A stretch of DNA of 46,046 nt from Marinobacter sp. GTDB lineage: Bacteria > Pseudomonadota > Gammaproteobacteria > Pseudomonadales > Oleiphilaceae. Positions 27,197 to 35,838 of this stretch are shown piece by piece. How positions within the stretch are numbered: the stretch's first letter is position 1; each line of letters begins with the position of its first letter. Both the position numbers and the translations under genes were made by a program. The notes under the pieces were generated by a model, which was not told the DNA's origin, made no database searches, and saw only the letters and a list, made by a program, of their open reading frames with translations. The stretch lies in the NCBI GenBank assembly GCA_018066865.1, contig JAGPVT010000148.1, positions 1 to 46,046 of the forward strand, in the 5' to 3' direction.

Positions 27197-29215
27197 GTGA
27201 ACAAACTTAACCCGCGACAAAATGAAGCTGTGCGCTACACGGATGGTCCGTTGCTTGTACTGGCCGGTGCCGGCAGTGGCAAAACCAGCGTAATCACGCG
27301 GAAAATTGCCTATCTGATTGAGCATGTCGGCATTCCGGGTCGCCACATTGCTGCCGTTACGTTCACCAACAAAGCCGCCCGCGAGATGAAAGAGCGGGTG
27401 AGCCGGATTGTCGACCGCAAGCTGGCCCGCGGGCTGATTGTATCCACTTTCCATAATCTCGGGTTGAACATGATCCGGGAAGAACACGCCCACTTGGGCT
27501 ACCACCCCGGCTTCTCCATTTTTGACGCGGAAGATGCCAAAGCCCTGCTACGGGACTTGATGCTTCGGGAAGCCAGCGCCGACGCCGGCGATGAGCTCAA
27601 TGATGTCCAGATGACCATTTCTTCCTGGAAAAATGCCCTGCGCGGGCCCGCTGAAGCATATAGCAAAGCGGCAGATGAGCGGGAGCAGCGCATTGCCATC
27701 GTGTACAAACATTATAGCGAGTACCTGAAGGCTTACAACGCGGTCGATTTTGATGACCTGATTCTGCTTCCTGTACAGCTATTCCGCAACAACCCTGAGG
27801 TGCTGGCAAAATGGCGCCGAAAAATCCGCTACATGCTGGTGGATGAGTACCAGGACACCAACATTTGCCAGTACGAGCTGGTGAGAATGCTGGTTGCCGA
27901 ACGTGCTGCGTTTACCGTAGTTGGCGATGACGACCAATCGATTTACGCCTGGCGGGGCGCGCGGCCGGAAAACCTCGCGCAGCTAAAGGAAGATTTTCCA
28001 AGCCTGAAAATCGTAAAACTGGAACAGAACTATCGCTCCACGTCGCGCATTCTGCGCAGCGCCAATACGGTCATCGCCAATAACCCACATGTTTTCGAAA
28101 AAGCTCTGTGGAGCGACCACACCATTGGCGACGAGATCCGCATTATCCGGTGCCGCAACGAAGATGCCGAAACCGAGCGGGTGGCCACCGAGATTCTCGA
28201 CCAGAAGCTGAAGCAAGGGCTGGCGTTCCGGGATTTTGCCGTGCTTTACCGGGGCAATCATCAGGCTCGCCTGCTGGAGATGAAACTGCAGGCCTACCAG
28301 ATTCCCTATCGCATCTCGGGTGGCCAGTCGTTTTTCTCGAAAAACGAGATCAAGGACGCCATGTCCTATCTGCGCCTGCTGATTAACCCCGATGACGACG
28401 CCGCTTTCCTGCGGGTGGTGAATGTACCAAGGCGCGAAATCGGCCCGCGCACGCTCGAGCAGCTCAGCCATTACGCTCGCGCTCGCAACGTCAGCCTTTT
28501 CCGGTCACTCAGTGACTTGGGCGCAGAAACTCATGTCACCGAGAAAGGCCTGGACCGGCTGCGGCGTTTTGCCCACTGGGTAGATGCCACCTGTGAGCGC
28601 CTGCACGGTGAAAACCCGGTGCCAGTGATAAAGCAGTTGTTCACCGACATCGAGTACGAAGAGTGGCTGCACCAGAACTCCGGCACGCCAAAACAGGCCC
28701 AGCGCCGCATGGAGAATATCTGGTACCTGGTGGATTCGATCCAGCGGATGCTGGAGGACGGTAAGGGCACTGCGGATGAGCTGGGCATCGAAGACGCGAT
28801 CACCAAGCTGATTCTTCGCGACATGATGGAACAGCGCGAAGAGGAGGACGACAGCGACAAGGTACAACTGCTGACACTTCACGCATCCAAGGGCCTGGAG
28901 TTCCCCCATGTGTTCATCCTCGGGCTGGAGGAAGAAATCCTGCCGCACCGATCCAGCATTGAAGAAGGCAATATCGAAGAAGAGCGGCGGCTGATGTATG
29001 TGGGTATTACCCGCGCAAAAGAAACCCTGACCCTGACCTACGCCGCCCAGCGCAGGCAGTATGGAGAAAAGATCGAAACCATTCCCAGCCGGTTTCTGGA
29101 TGAACTTCCCCAGGACGACGTGCGCTGGGAGGGCACTGGAGATCTGGATGCCGAGGCCAACCAGAAAAAAGGCAAGGCGACACTGAGCGCTCTACTTGGC
29201 GATTTAGGGCTATAA
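27197..29215 (+). CDS. rep: ATP-dependent DNA helicase Rep
   Basis: This superfamily 1A 3'-5' helicase has 672 residues starting at GTG 27197. Motifs are Q-motif LNPRQNEAV, Walker A AGAGSGKTSVITRKI, Ia TFTNKAAREMKERV, II VDEYQDTN, III GDDDQSIYAWRGA, IV LEQNYRS, V LTLHASKGLEFPHVFILG and VI ERRLMYVGITRAKETL. Rep helps replication forks pass protein roadblocks. The length and motif details fit Rep better than UvrD. A clear terminator follows. Confidence 0.95.
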   Translation: MNKLNPRQNEAVRYTDGPLLVLAGAGSGKTSVITRKIAYLIEHVGIPGRHIAAVTFTNKAAREMKERVSRIVDRKLARGLIVSTFHNLGLNMIREEHAHLGYHPGFSIFDAEDAKALLRDLMLREASADAGDELNDVQMTISSWKNALRGPAEAYSKAADEREQRIAIVYKHYSEYLKAYNAVDFDDLILLPVQLFRNNPEVLAKWRRKIRYMLVDEYQDTNICQYELVRMLVAERAAFTVVGDDDQSIYAWRGARPENLAQLKEDFPSLKIVKLEQNYRSTSRILRSANTVIANNPHVFEKALWSDHTIGDEIRIIRCRNEDAETERVATEILDQKLKQGLAFRDFAVLYRGNHQARLLEMKLQAYQIPYRISGGQSFFSKNEIKDAMSYLRLLINPDDDAAFLRVVNVPRREIGPRTLEQLSHYARARNVSLFRSLSDLGAETHVTEKGLDRLRRFAHWVDATCERLHGENPVPVIKQLFTDIEYEEWLHQNSGTPKQAQRRMENIWYLVDSIQRMLEDGKGTADELGIEDAITKLILRDMMEQREEEDDSDKVQLLTLHASKGLEFPHVFILGLEEEILPHRSSIEEGNIEEERRLMYVGITRAKETLTLTYAAQRRQYGEKIETIPSRFLDELPQDDVRWEGTGDLDAEANQKKGKATLSALLGDLGL

Positions 29216-29220
29216 ATGCA

Positions 29221-29245
29221 AAAACCCCGCACTCAGCGGGGTTTT
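29221..29245. terminator. Bidirectional terminator between rep and cytochrome c5
   Basis: A 10-bp perfect stem, AAAACCCCGC/GCGGGGTTTT, with a 5-nt loop starts 5 nt after the rep stop. A and T tracts in the stem base allow it to work for rep (+) and for the convergent cytochrome gene (-). Confidence 0.9.
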
Positions 29246-29264
29246 GACAGCAGGAACCTCGGAC

Positions 29265-29678
29265 TTACTTGCTCTCTGCCACTATATGCTCCACTGCAGC
29301 CGCGATTTCCTCATCCGGACAGCTGGCACAGCCGCCTTTGGCGGGCATAGCGTTAAAGCCATTGATAGCGTGACTGATCAGGGTTTCCATACCTTGATCA
29401 ACGCGAGGTGCCCAGGCACCCGCATCACCGATTACCGGCGCGCCAGCAGCGCCTGTGGTATGGCAAGCCATACACACGGCACCGTAAACTTCGCTGCCTG
29501 AACGGGGCCCGGAGCTGGCTGTTTCAGAAGCAGCAGCGGCTTCACCGCACTCATCACCCTGCAGACAAACTTCACCAACCGGCTGAATACGCGCGCGGAT
29601 TTCATCTTCAACACTTGCCATAACGGCACCGGCAGTAATGCCAAAACCGAGCAATACGACAGCCAGGACTTTCTTCAT
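29265..29678 (-). CDS. Cytochrome c5 family protein
   Basis: This exported monohaem c-type cytochrome (137 residues from ATG 29678; GTG 29684 is an alternative) has a signal peptide ending near GAVMASVEDE. The haem site is CMACH. The distal Met is in NAMPAKGG, and the c5-specific extra cysteine pair is GCASCPDEEI. It should carry electrons in the periplasm. An Ala/Ser-rich linker with two more cysteines (VCLQGDECGE) precedes the haem domain and is also seen in c5 relatives. From memory, rep and a cytochrome c5 gene are near neighbours in P. aeruginosa. Confidence 0.92.
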   Translation of the reverse strand: MKKVLAVVLLGFGITAGAVMASVEDEIRARIQPVGEVCLQGDECGEAAAASETASSGPRSGSEVYGAVCMACHTTGAAGAPVIGDAGAWAPRVDQGMETLISHAINGFNAMPAKGGCASCPDEEIAAAVEHIVAESK

Positions 29679-29877
29679 CTTCACAATGCACCTCGCATTT
29701 GAGCGTTATAATCTTTGGTTGCCGCATTATAGCGACTGAACCCCGGCAAAAAAACCGAATAGCAAAATCATAAATTGATTTCCACCATTTTTATTGCCAT
29801 TGCGTAAGCGTGGAGACTCTTTCATGACATACGGTTACCATGTCGCAGCTTACACCAGAATTTCCAGGATTCGATTT

Positions 29878-30216
29878 ATGAACAACCCGGAGAAACCCTT
29901 CCCGCACCCACTGCGCAAAACACTTCTGATCACAGAGTTCAGCGCGTTGGCAGTGCTGCTGGCATCCATGGGCTGGTTCTCGAGCCAGACGGATACCGGC
30001 CATAGTATCAACCCGGCGTGGCTGCTGATACCCGCGTTCGCAAGCTTCGCTGTTTTCCTGAGCTTCATTGGTCTTATGTACCTGCGCTGGATTATGGCGG
30101 TGAGTGCCGCCAACCAGCTTCGGCACAAAGTTGTTTTTTCCTTGCTGGCCATTACGCTGATCGGCGTCTGGGTTTACGGTATCGCCAGCACATGGCTCAG
30201 CCTCAATGCCGCATAG
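29878..30216 (+). CDS. Small three-helix membrane protein, unknown function
   Basis: From the ATG at 29878 the product is 112 residues with three predicted membrane segments (about 14-33, 45-68 and 84-103). An in-frame ATG at 29824 has a better-spaced GGAG but would add an unusual basic, aromatic N-terminus, so the start is uncertain. I recognise no family. It ends 13 bp before the pldA start, so both may share a transcript, perhaps linking it to the envelope. Confidence 0.6.
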   Translation: MNNPEKPFPHPLRKTLLITEFSALAVLLASMGWFSSQTDTGHSINPAWLLIPAFASFAVFLSFIGLMYLRWIMAVSAANQLRHKVVFSLLAITLIGVWVYGIASTWLSLNAA

Positions 30217-30229
30217 AGAGATTCGGAGT

Positions 30230-31357
30230 ATGTGCAAACGCCCCAATGCCTGGGTTTTGAAGACTGCAGTACTTGTATTACTGTGGCCGGCGCTCGCAAT
30301 TGCGCAGGAATCAACACAGGCAGACGACCGCCAGGCAACCTCCCCTGAGGAATGCGCACTGATCCGGGAAGGTGTTCAGCGCCTGGCCTGTTACGACTCT
30401 TTCGACAATCCACAGGCGGCCCGCGATCAGGCAAGCGAACGGCAGGTGGAGGAAGCGGAGCTGGCAGCCGAGACACTGGCCCCAAACCGGGAAACACAGG
30501 GGTCAGTGGCTGAGGATTCCGGCGACGACGATCCCGAGAGTCGTGTGATGACCAACCTGGTCAACCAGCACCTGACCGCTGAGAAAGCACTGTTTTCGTT
30601 TTCTGGCAGTTTCATAAGCCACAAGCCCACTTATATCCTGCCAATCACCTGGATGGACGATCCAAATAAGGTGCCAACCAGTCCGAGAGTTGGCGCGACC
30701 GGCTATGACTACGGCCTGGAAAACGAGGAGGCCAAATACCAGATCAGCTTCAAGGTTCCCCTGATGACAGGCTGGCTGGATGACAGCACTACGTTATGGT
30801 TTGGTTATACCCAACGCTCATTCTGGCAGGTTTATAACCAGGACGAATCTGCGCCTTTTCGGGAAACCAATTTCGAACCCGAGGTTTTTCTCCGCCACCA
30901 GGCGAACTGGAACCTGGGTGCTGTGACACTGAGCGGCATAGCGCTGGGCATTAATCACCAGTCCAACGGTCAGTCAGAACCCCGCTCACGTAGCTGGAAC
31001 CGGATTATTGCAAGCGCTGGCTTTACTCATGGTCGCTGGCTTTTTATTGTGCAACCCTGGTATCGCATTCCGGAGAGCAGCAAAGACGATGACAATGCGG
31101 ACATTGAGAGTTTTCTGGGGTATGCCAACTACAATATTGTTTACAAGCTTACGGAGGATCGGACGTTTTCTCTGAAGCTGCTGAACAATCTGCGTTCGGA
31201 TAATCGCACGTCACTGGAGTTTGGTTATAGCTTTCCTTTGGGGGACACGATTAAGGGGTTTTTCCAGTATTACAACGGGTATGGGGAGAGTCTGATTGAT
31301 TACAATCATCGGATTGAGCGGTTTGGGCTTGGGATTATGTTGAACGACTGGCTTTAG
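30230..31357 (+). CDS. pldA: Outer membrane phospholipase A (PldA) with N-terminal extension
   Basis: The 375-residue product starts at the ATG at 30230 (CGGAG upstream) and has a signal peptide ending near LAIAQES. The beta-barrel catalytic residues line up exactly with E. coli: INHQSNGQSEPRSRSWNR gives His243, Ser245 and Asn257, the counterparts of His142, Ser144 and Asn156. Before the barrel lies a CALIREGVQRLACYD motif (residues 42-56), seen in other proteobacterial envelope proteins, and an acidic linker of about 60 residues. PldA degrades phospholipids misplaced in the outer leaflet when dimerised by calcium. The last 150 nt are unusually G/T-rich. Confidence 0.92.
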   Translation: MCKRPNAWVLKTAVLVLLWPALAIAQESTQADDRQATSPEECALIREGVQRLACYDSFDNPQAARDQASERQVEEAELAAETLAPNRETQGSVAEDSGDDDPESRVMTNLVNQHLTAEKALFSFSGSFISHKPTYILPITWMDDPNKVPTSPRVGATGYDYGLENEEAKYQISFKVPLMTGWLDDSTTLWFGYTQRSFWQVYNQDESAPFRETNFEPEVFLRHQANWNLGAVTLSGIALGINHQSNGQSEPRSRSWNRIIASAGFTHGRWLFIVQPWYRIPESSKDDDNADIESFLGYANYNIVYKLTEDRTFSLKLLNNLRSDNRTSLEFGYSFPLGDTIKGFFQYYNGYGESLIDYNHRIERFGLGIMLNDWL

Positions 31358-31391
31358 GTTTGGTGCTTAGCCGCAAGTTTAGTGCAAGACC

Positions 31392-31417
31392 GGGGTGCCG
31401 GAAGGGAGTCCGGCCCC
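31392..31417. terminator. Hairpin after pldA
   Basis: The stem GGG-T-GCCGGA pairs with TCCGGC-CCC (6 bp, one bulged T, then 3 bp) around a 6-nt loop AGGGAG, 35 nt after the pldA stop. Three A residues follow, with no T tract. Together with the next hairpin it fills the gap between the convergent pldA and phosphomannomutase genes. Confidence 0.45.
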
Positions 31418-31424
31418 AAACTAC

Positions 31425-31454
31425 ATGGCTAGCGCCGTCTTTGGTTCTAGCCAT
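31425..31454. repeat. Inverted repeat before the phosphomannomutase 3' end
   Basis: An 8-bp perfect inverted repeat, ATGGCTAG/CTAGCCAT, with a 14-nt loop lies 7 nt beyond the previous hairpin and 15 nt beyond the stop of the minus-strand gene. It could be a terminator for that gene, but the T-rich flank is poor. Confidence 0.45.
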
Positions 31455-31468
31455 CTCCTCTGAAGCAA

Positions 31469-32821
31469 TTATTTATTCAACTGCTCCATTTCTGCGAGCA
31501 ACTCTTCTGTTTTCGCTTTCATCAACGGTATGTCAGCACGGGATTCCACGTTCAGGCGAACGACGGGCTCGGTGTTGGACATACGCAGGTTGAAACGCCA
31601 GTTGTCGAATTCAACACTGAGGCCGTCTACGTAGCTGATACTTTTTGCGTCGGCGCCGTATTTTTCCTCAATTGCCGCGATTACCTTGGGTGGGTTATCG
31701 ATGGTGCGGTTGATTTCGCCGCTGGCCGGGTAGGCTTCGATGCGGGCGTCTATGAGGGATGAGAACGGCTTGCCAGACTGACACAGGCGTTCGGCGAGCA
31801 GTAGCCAGGGGATCATTCCGCTGTCGCAATAGGCGAAGTCCCGGAAGTAATGGTGCGCGCTCATTTCTCCGCCGTATACGGCGTCTTCGTCGCGCATACG
31901 CTGTTTGATGAAGGCGTGGCCGGTTTTGCTTTCGATGGCTTCACCGCCGGCGGCTTCTACCAGGTCCTGGGTGTTCCAGATCAGCCTGGGGTCGTGGATG
32001 ACTTTGCCGGGGCCGGTTTTGCGCAGGAACTGATCCGCCAGCAAGCCGACGATGTAATAGCCTTCAATAAAACGTCCGTTTTCGTCGAAGAAGAAACAGC
32101 GGTCGTAGTCGCCATCCCAGGCAATACCCATTGCGGCGCCGTGCTCTATCACTGCGTCGGCCGTGGCCGCACGGTTTTCTTCGAGGATGGGGTTGGGTAC
32201 GCCGTGAGGGAAGTTGCCGTCTGGCTGGTGGTGCACTTTGATGAATTCGAACGGAAGGTGCTTTTCAAGCTGGTCGATCACCAAACCAGCGCCGCCATTG
32301 CCGGCGTTGACCACAATCTTGATCGGTGCCAGGGCGGCTGCATCGATGTACCCCAGCAGGTGGTCTATGTAGGCGCTGGTGACTTCCAGTGGCTCATATC
32401 TCCCCTGCACCGGCGCATCTGCAAATGGCTCTCGCACTCTGTCACGAATGTCGTTCAGGCCATTGTCGGAGCTGATCGGGCGGGATTCCGGCCCCACCAT
32501 TTTCATGCCGTTATGGTTTTTGGGGTTGTGGCTGGCGGTGACCATGATGCCACCGTCCATTCCATAGTGGCTGGTCGCAAAGTACACGTACTCCGTGCCA
32601 CACAAGCCTATATCGAACACGTCGGCACCGGCAGCCATCAGGCCCGAGCTCAGGGCTTCGGTGATCTCGTGGCTAGAGAGGCGGATATCGTATCCGACGA
32701 TGACCTTTTTGGCACCTGTGATTTCCACATAGGCGCGCCCGATACGCTCGGCCAAAGCCGGGTTCAACTGCTCAGGCACACTTCCGCGCAGGTCGTAGGC
32801 TTTAAAACAGGACAGATCCAT
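31469..32821 (-). CDS. cpsG: Phosphomannomutase/phosphoglucomutase (CpsG/ManB type)
   Basis: This 450-residue alpha-D-phosphohexomutase interconverts mannose-6-P and mannose-1-P for GDP-sugar synthesis. The phosphoserine loop is TASHNPKNHNG (Ser97), the metal loop DGDYDRC, the sugar loop GGEMSAHHYF and the phosphate loop RMSNTEPVVRLN. The N-terminus MDLSCFKAYDLRGSVPEQ and GTEYVYFATSHYGMDGG are nearest to E. coli CpsG rather than to P. aeruginosa AlgC. It begins 8 bp after the bacterioferritin stop on the same strand, a close spacing that suggests co-transcription. Confidence 0.93.
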   Translation of the reverse strand: MDLSCFKAYDLRGSVPEQLNPALAERIGRAYVEITGAKKVIVGYDIRLSSHEITEALSSGLMAAGADVFDIGLCGTEYVYFATSHYGMDGGIMVTASHNPKNHNGMKMVGPESRPISSDNGLNDIRDRVREPFADAPVQGRYEPLEVTSAYIDHLLGYIDAAALAPIKIVVNAGNGGAGLVIDQLEKHLPFEFIKVHHQPDGNFPHGVPNPILEENRAATADAVIEHGAAMGIAWDGDYDRCFFFDENGRFIEGYYIVGLLADQFLRKTGPGKVIHDPRLIWNTQDLVEAAGGEAIESKTGHAFIKQRMRDEDAVYGGEMSAHHYFRDFAYCDSGMIPWLLLAERLCQSGKPFSSLIDARIEAYPASGEINRTIDNPPKVIAAIEEKYGADAKSISYVDGLSVEFDNWRFNLRMSNTEPVVRLNVESRADIPLMKAKTEELLAEMEQLNK

Positions 32822-32829
32822 TGTCAGTA

Positions 32830-33306
32830 TTACTCCGCTGCGGCAGATTGCAGTTGGATGTAGTTCTGAATGCCCATCTGGTTAATCAGTTCCAGCTGGG
32901 TTTCGAGCCAGTCAATGTGCTCTTCTTCGCTGTCCAGGATGCTGCGGAACAACTGGCGGCTGGTGTAATCCTGGACTTCTTCGCAGTAAGCAATGGCTTC
33001 TTTCAGATCAACATGGGCGATGTGTTCGATTTTGAGGTCACAGGCAATCATTTCCTCAACGTTTTCGCCGATCATCAGCTTGTTCAGGTCTTGCAGATTG
33101 GGCAGGCCTTCCAGAAAAAGGATGCGCTCGATCAATTGATCGGCGTGCTTCATCTCATCAATGGATTCTTCGTATTCCTTGGCCGCAAGCTTGGTGATGC
33201 CCCAGTCTTTGTACATGCGCGAATGCAGGAAATACTGGTTGATGGCTGTCAGCTCGTTGGCAAGAACTTTATTCAGAAACTGGATGACTTTCTTGTCGCC
33301 TTTCAT
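32830..33306 (-). CDS. bfr: Bacterioferritin
   Basis: The 158 residues form the standard four-helix ferritin-like bundle. The diiron ligands Glu18, Glu51, His54, Glu127 and His130 are in [17 protein letters not shown] and [11 protein letters not shown]. Met52 in [13 protein letters not shown] is the axial ligand of the haem shared between two subunits. Twenty-four subunits store iron. It lies 179 bp after bfd on the same strand and just before the phosphomannomutase gene. Confidence 0.96.
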   Translation of the reverse strand: MKGDKKVIQFLNKVLANELTAINQYFLHSRMYKDWGITKLAAKEYEESIDEMKHADQLIERILFLEGLPNLQDLNKLMIGENVEEMIACDLKIEHIAHVDLKEAIAYCEEVQDYTSRQLFRSILDSEEEHIDWLETQLELINQMGIQNYIQLQSAAAE

Positions 33307-33485
33307 TGCAGCACTCCTTGATCTAAGCCGGGCAATACACCTTCTCTAGGCAAAAGGCTTGCTGGCTAATTGGTTCGGGTTCAGAAAACTCTCTCGGTTT
33401 TCCAAGAGGCTCTCTCGTCACCCTACAAGGATAGCGCTTTAAGACGCATTACAAAATTGCGGAAAGAAAATAAACGCCGGGCGCG

Positions 33486-33692
33486 TCAGGCGGGGCTTGC
33501 CAGCATGTTTGCCAGTGCAAGATAATCCGGCGCTCGGCTTTCGCGCAGGATACCGCGCGCCATACAGGCGCAACGCCCGCACTGGGTGCCTACGCCAAGC
33601 TCTTTACCGAGCTGACGCATGGAAGACACACCGTTTTCTGCAGCTTCACGGATGTCCCGGTCTGTGACTCCGAGGCAAAGGCATACATACAT
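33486..33692 (-). CDS. bfd: Bacterioferritin-associated ferredoxin
   Basis: This 68-residue [2Fe-2S] protein has the Bfd cysteine pattern: MYVCLCLGVTD (Cys4, Cys6) and TQCGRCACMAR (Cys38, Cys41). It docks on bacterioferritin and supplies the electron that releases stored iron. It lies upstream of bfr on the same strand. A Fur-box-like sequence 30-48 bp before its start suggests iron-dependent repression, as known for bfd in E. coli and P. aeruginosa. Confidence 0.94.
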   Translation of the reverse strand: MYVCLCLGVTDRDIREAAENGVSSMRQLGKELGVGTQCGRCACMARGILRESRAPDYLALANMLASPA

Positions 33693-33721
33693 AACACAAC
33701 TCCACCAACGACAATAATGTT

Positions 33722-33740
33722 AGTGATAATTATTGTCATT
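33722..33740 (-). promoter_or_regulatory. Fur-box-like operator upstream of bfd
   Basis: On the minus strand the sequence AATGACAATAATTATCACT closely resembles the 19-bp Fur consensus made of GATAAT hexamers around a central dyad. It begins 29 bp before the bfd start codon, where it would cover the promoter. Binding is an inference from sequence and from known Fur control of bfd in relatives. Confidence 0.75.
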
Positions 33741-33790
33741 AGCATCCCTGATTGCAACCCTATCGTGTTAATTTTGTGCAAAGGATTGTT

Positions 33791-35083
33791 TCAGCCCTCG
33801 GATTCCCGGGTCAGGTTTCGACAGCCTGAATCCGTTACCACCACGTTATCCTCGATGCGTATTCCACCACACCCCTCCAACTCATCGAGTAACGGACGAT
33901 TAATATGGCGCTCAAGAGGGCCAGACAACAGCGGCTCCAGCAGGGAGGGAATGAAGTACAACCCAGGTTCGATGGTAACCACCATGCCGGGTTCCAGCGT
34001 TCGCATCAGGCGCAAAAAAGGCGCATCAGCAGGCGACGGAACCGGTTTGCCGGCAACATCGTGTACCTGAACGCCCAGGAAATGCCCGATGCCGTGAGGG
34101 AAAAAGGCCCGGGTAACACCTTCGGCCACCATTTCCTCGTCGCTCAGGCCGCTGACCAGTCCTGTCGCGCTCAACAGTGCCGCAATACCCAGGTGCGTTT
34201 TGCGGTGGATGTCTACGTAATCAACGCCCGGCGCCACCATTTTGCAGAGCCGGAACTGCAACTGCTCAAGCCCCTGCACCAGTGCGGCAAATCGCCCCTC
34301 CCCAACGCCAGCGGTGGTGCGGGTAATGTCTGAGCAATAGCCTCGATAACGCACGCCGGCATCAATCAGCAAACTCCGGGATTTTGTGGGGGGCGTTGTG
34401 TCGTAATATTGATAATGCAGCGTGCCAGCGTGCTCGTTTACCCCAATAATGCTGTGATAAGGCGCATCGGCCTCACGCTGCTGCGTTGCGCGCTGATACG
34501 CCAGGTTGATTTCAAACTCACTGGCACCGGCCAGAAATGCATCGCGGGCTGCGTGGTGCCCGGCCATTGCCAGTTTGTTGGCGTGTGCCAGGCAGGCAAT
34601 TTCGTAGGCTGTCTTGTGCACCCGGGTTTCATCGAGCGCAGCGCGAAGTGCGCCCGGGTTCTCGTCACCAGGGAGGTCTGCCAGCATAGACGGATCACCG
34701 ATAACCGCTAGTTGGCTGACACCGCTCAGTTCAGGCGCCGAGCGGCTTTCACTGAAACGAAGCTCGAATTCTTCCAGCCAGGGCTCCTGCGCCAGTTCAA
34801 GGCTCGCGTGCCAGAAATCAACCGGCTGATATAGCGAGAGCAATGGCTTGCGACCTTTGCGGATCAGCAGCCATGCATGCTCAAAGCCGGCCAGCCCCGT
34901 CCAGTGCAGGAACGGCCCATAGCCCTGAAAGTGCCAGGACTGATCATCGCCATAACGCATGGGGGCGGCGCCGGAACTGATCAGCAGGCCGTCATACCCG
35001 TGATCTTCCAGAACCTGCTCATAGCGGCTCTGCAGAATACCCATATGATCAATCTGAAGGGATAGCAGGTCAGTGTCAGGCAT
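33791..35083 (-). CDS. pepQ: Xaa-Pro dipeptidase (prolidase, PepQ type)
   Basis: This M24 metallopeptidase has 430 residues from the ATG at 35083, whose N-terminus (DLLSLQIDHMGILQSRYEQ) lines up with the start of E. coli PepQ. A TTG at 35107 is the longer alternative. Metal ligands are visible in LLIDAGVRYRGYCSDITRT (two Asp), FFPHGIGHFLG (His), TIEPGLYF (Glu) and GGIRIEDNV (Glu). PepQ cleaves dipeptides ending in proline, and relatives also hydrolyse organophosphates. It lies just downstream of lrgB on the same strand. Confidence 0.94.
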   Translation of the reverse strand: MPDTDLLSLQIDHMGILQSRYEQVLEDHGYDGLLISSGAAPMRYGDDQSWHFQGYGPFLHWTGLAGFEHAWLLIRKGRKPLLSLYQPVDFWHASLELAQEPWLEEFELRFSESRSAPELSGVSQLAVIGDPSMLADLPGDENPGALRAALDETRVHKTAYEIACLAHANKLAMAGHHAARDAFLAGASEFEINLAYQRATQQREADAPYHSIIGVNEHAGTLHYQYYDTTPPTKSRSLLIDAGVRYRGYCSDITRTTAGVGEGRFAALVQGLEQLQFRLCKMVAPGVDYVDIHRKTHLGIAALLSATGLVSGLSDEEMVAEGVTRAFFPHGIGHFLGVQVHDVAGKPVPSPADAPFLRLMRTLEPGMVVTIEPGLYFIPSLLEPLLSGPLERHINRPLLDELEGCGGIRIEDNVVVTDSGCRNLTRESEG

Positions 35084-35115
35084 GTTGGTTTTCCAGTCAG
35101 TTTTCAAGGGGCGGA

Positions 35116-35838
35116 TTAAAGTCGAAACACCAGAGGCAATACAAGTGCGGTAAAAACGCCCGTCAGACCCATACCCAGAGAAGCAAAAGCACCTGCGGTA
35201 TGGCTGATTTCAAACGCTCTGGCCGTACCAATGGCGTGGCCATTAAGGCCAAGGGCAAAACCGAGAATGCGTTCATCTTCGACCCGTAACCACTTTGCCA
35301 ACAGATCAACAAACAGCGTTGCAACCACACCGGTTATCAACAGACCGCCCATCATAAGCGGCACTGACCCACCCAACTGCTCGGTGATACCGATAGCGAT
35401 CGGTGCTGTCACCGACTTGGGAGCGAGCGATGCCAGCACCTCTAACGTAGCGCCCATCGCCCAGGCGATCAAAACCGCATAAACCGCTGCCATTGTGGCC
35501 GCCAGCGGCAGTGTGACCACAATCGGGATCCACATGGCCCTGATATGGTGAATCTGCTGATACAGGGGGATTCCCAAAGCCACAGTGGCAGGGCCAAGTA
35601 ACACCGTGATCCAGAGCGCACCCTCCTGGTAGCGAACATAGTCTACGGATAAAACAGCAATCACCGCCGCCAACATCACAGCCGAGAGCACCACCGGCGG
35701 CATCCACAGCGGGCGTCCCATGCGTGCAAACAGCCAGTTGCCGGCAAAAAATGCACACAAGGTGAGCCCGATGGCGAATATCGGACTGGCAGAAAAAAGG
35801 CCAGGGAGTGCGACAAAGCGCTCAACAAGCTCAGTCAT
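35116..35838 (-). CDS. lrgB: LrgB/CidB family membrane protein
   Basis: This 240-residue protein has about seven hydrophobic segments and the LrgB signature regions SLAPKSVTAPIAI and GFALGLNGHAIGTARAFE. It overlaps the lrgA-type gene by 8 bp; the pair acts together. LrgAB/CidAB proteins were described as holin/antiholin-like and more recently as pyruvate or small-acid transporters. Which role applies here cannot be decided from sequence. Confidence 0.92.
   Translation of the reverse strand: MTELVERFVALPGLFSASPIFAIGLTLCAFFAGNWLFARMGRPLWMPPVVLSAVMLAAVIAVLSVDYVRYQEGALWITVLLGPATVALGIPLYQQIHHIRAMWIPIVVTLPLAATMAAVYAVLIAWAMGATLEVLASLAPKSVTAPIAIGITEQLGGSVPLMMGGLLITGVVATLFVDLLAKWLRVEDERILGFALGLNGHAIGTARAFEISHTAGAFASLGMGLTGVFTALVLPLVFRL

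Noticed and set aside
31469..32821. Naming the phosphomannomutase algC because algR/algQ-type genes are present
   Set aside because: The sequence is closer to the CpsG type, and no alginate operon is visible.
31850..32863. A 337-codon plus-strand open frame opposite cpsG
   Set aside because: The minus-strand gene has all four phosphohexomutase loops. The opposite frame has low-complexity Val/Phe/Gly-rich sequence and no start signal.
32821..33321. A 166-codon plus-strand open frame opposite bfr
   Set aside because: It is the mirror of an intact bacterioferritin with all metal ligands; there is no family match.
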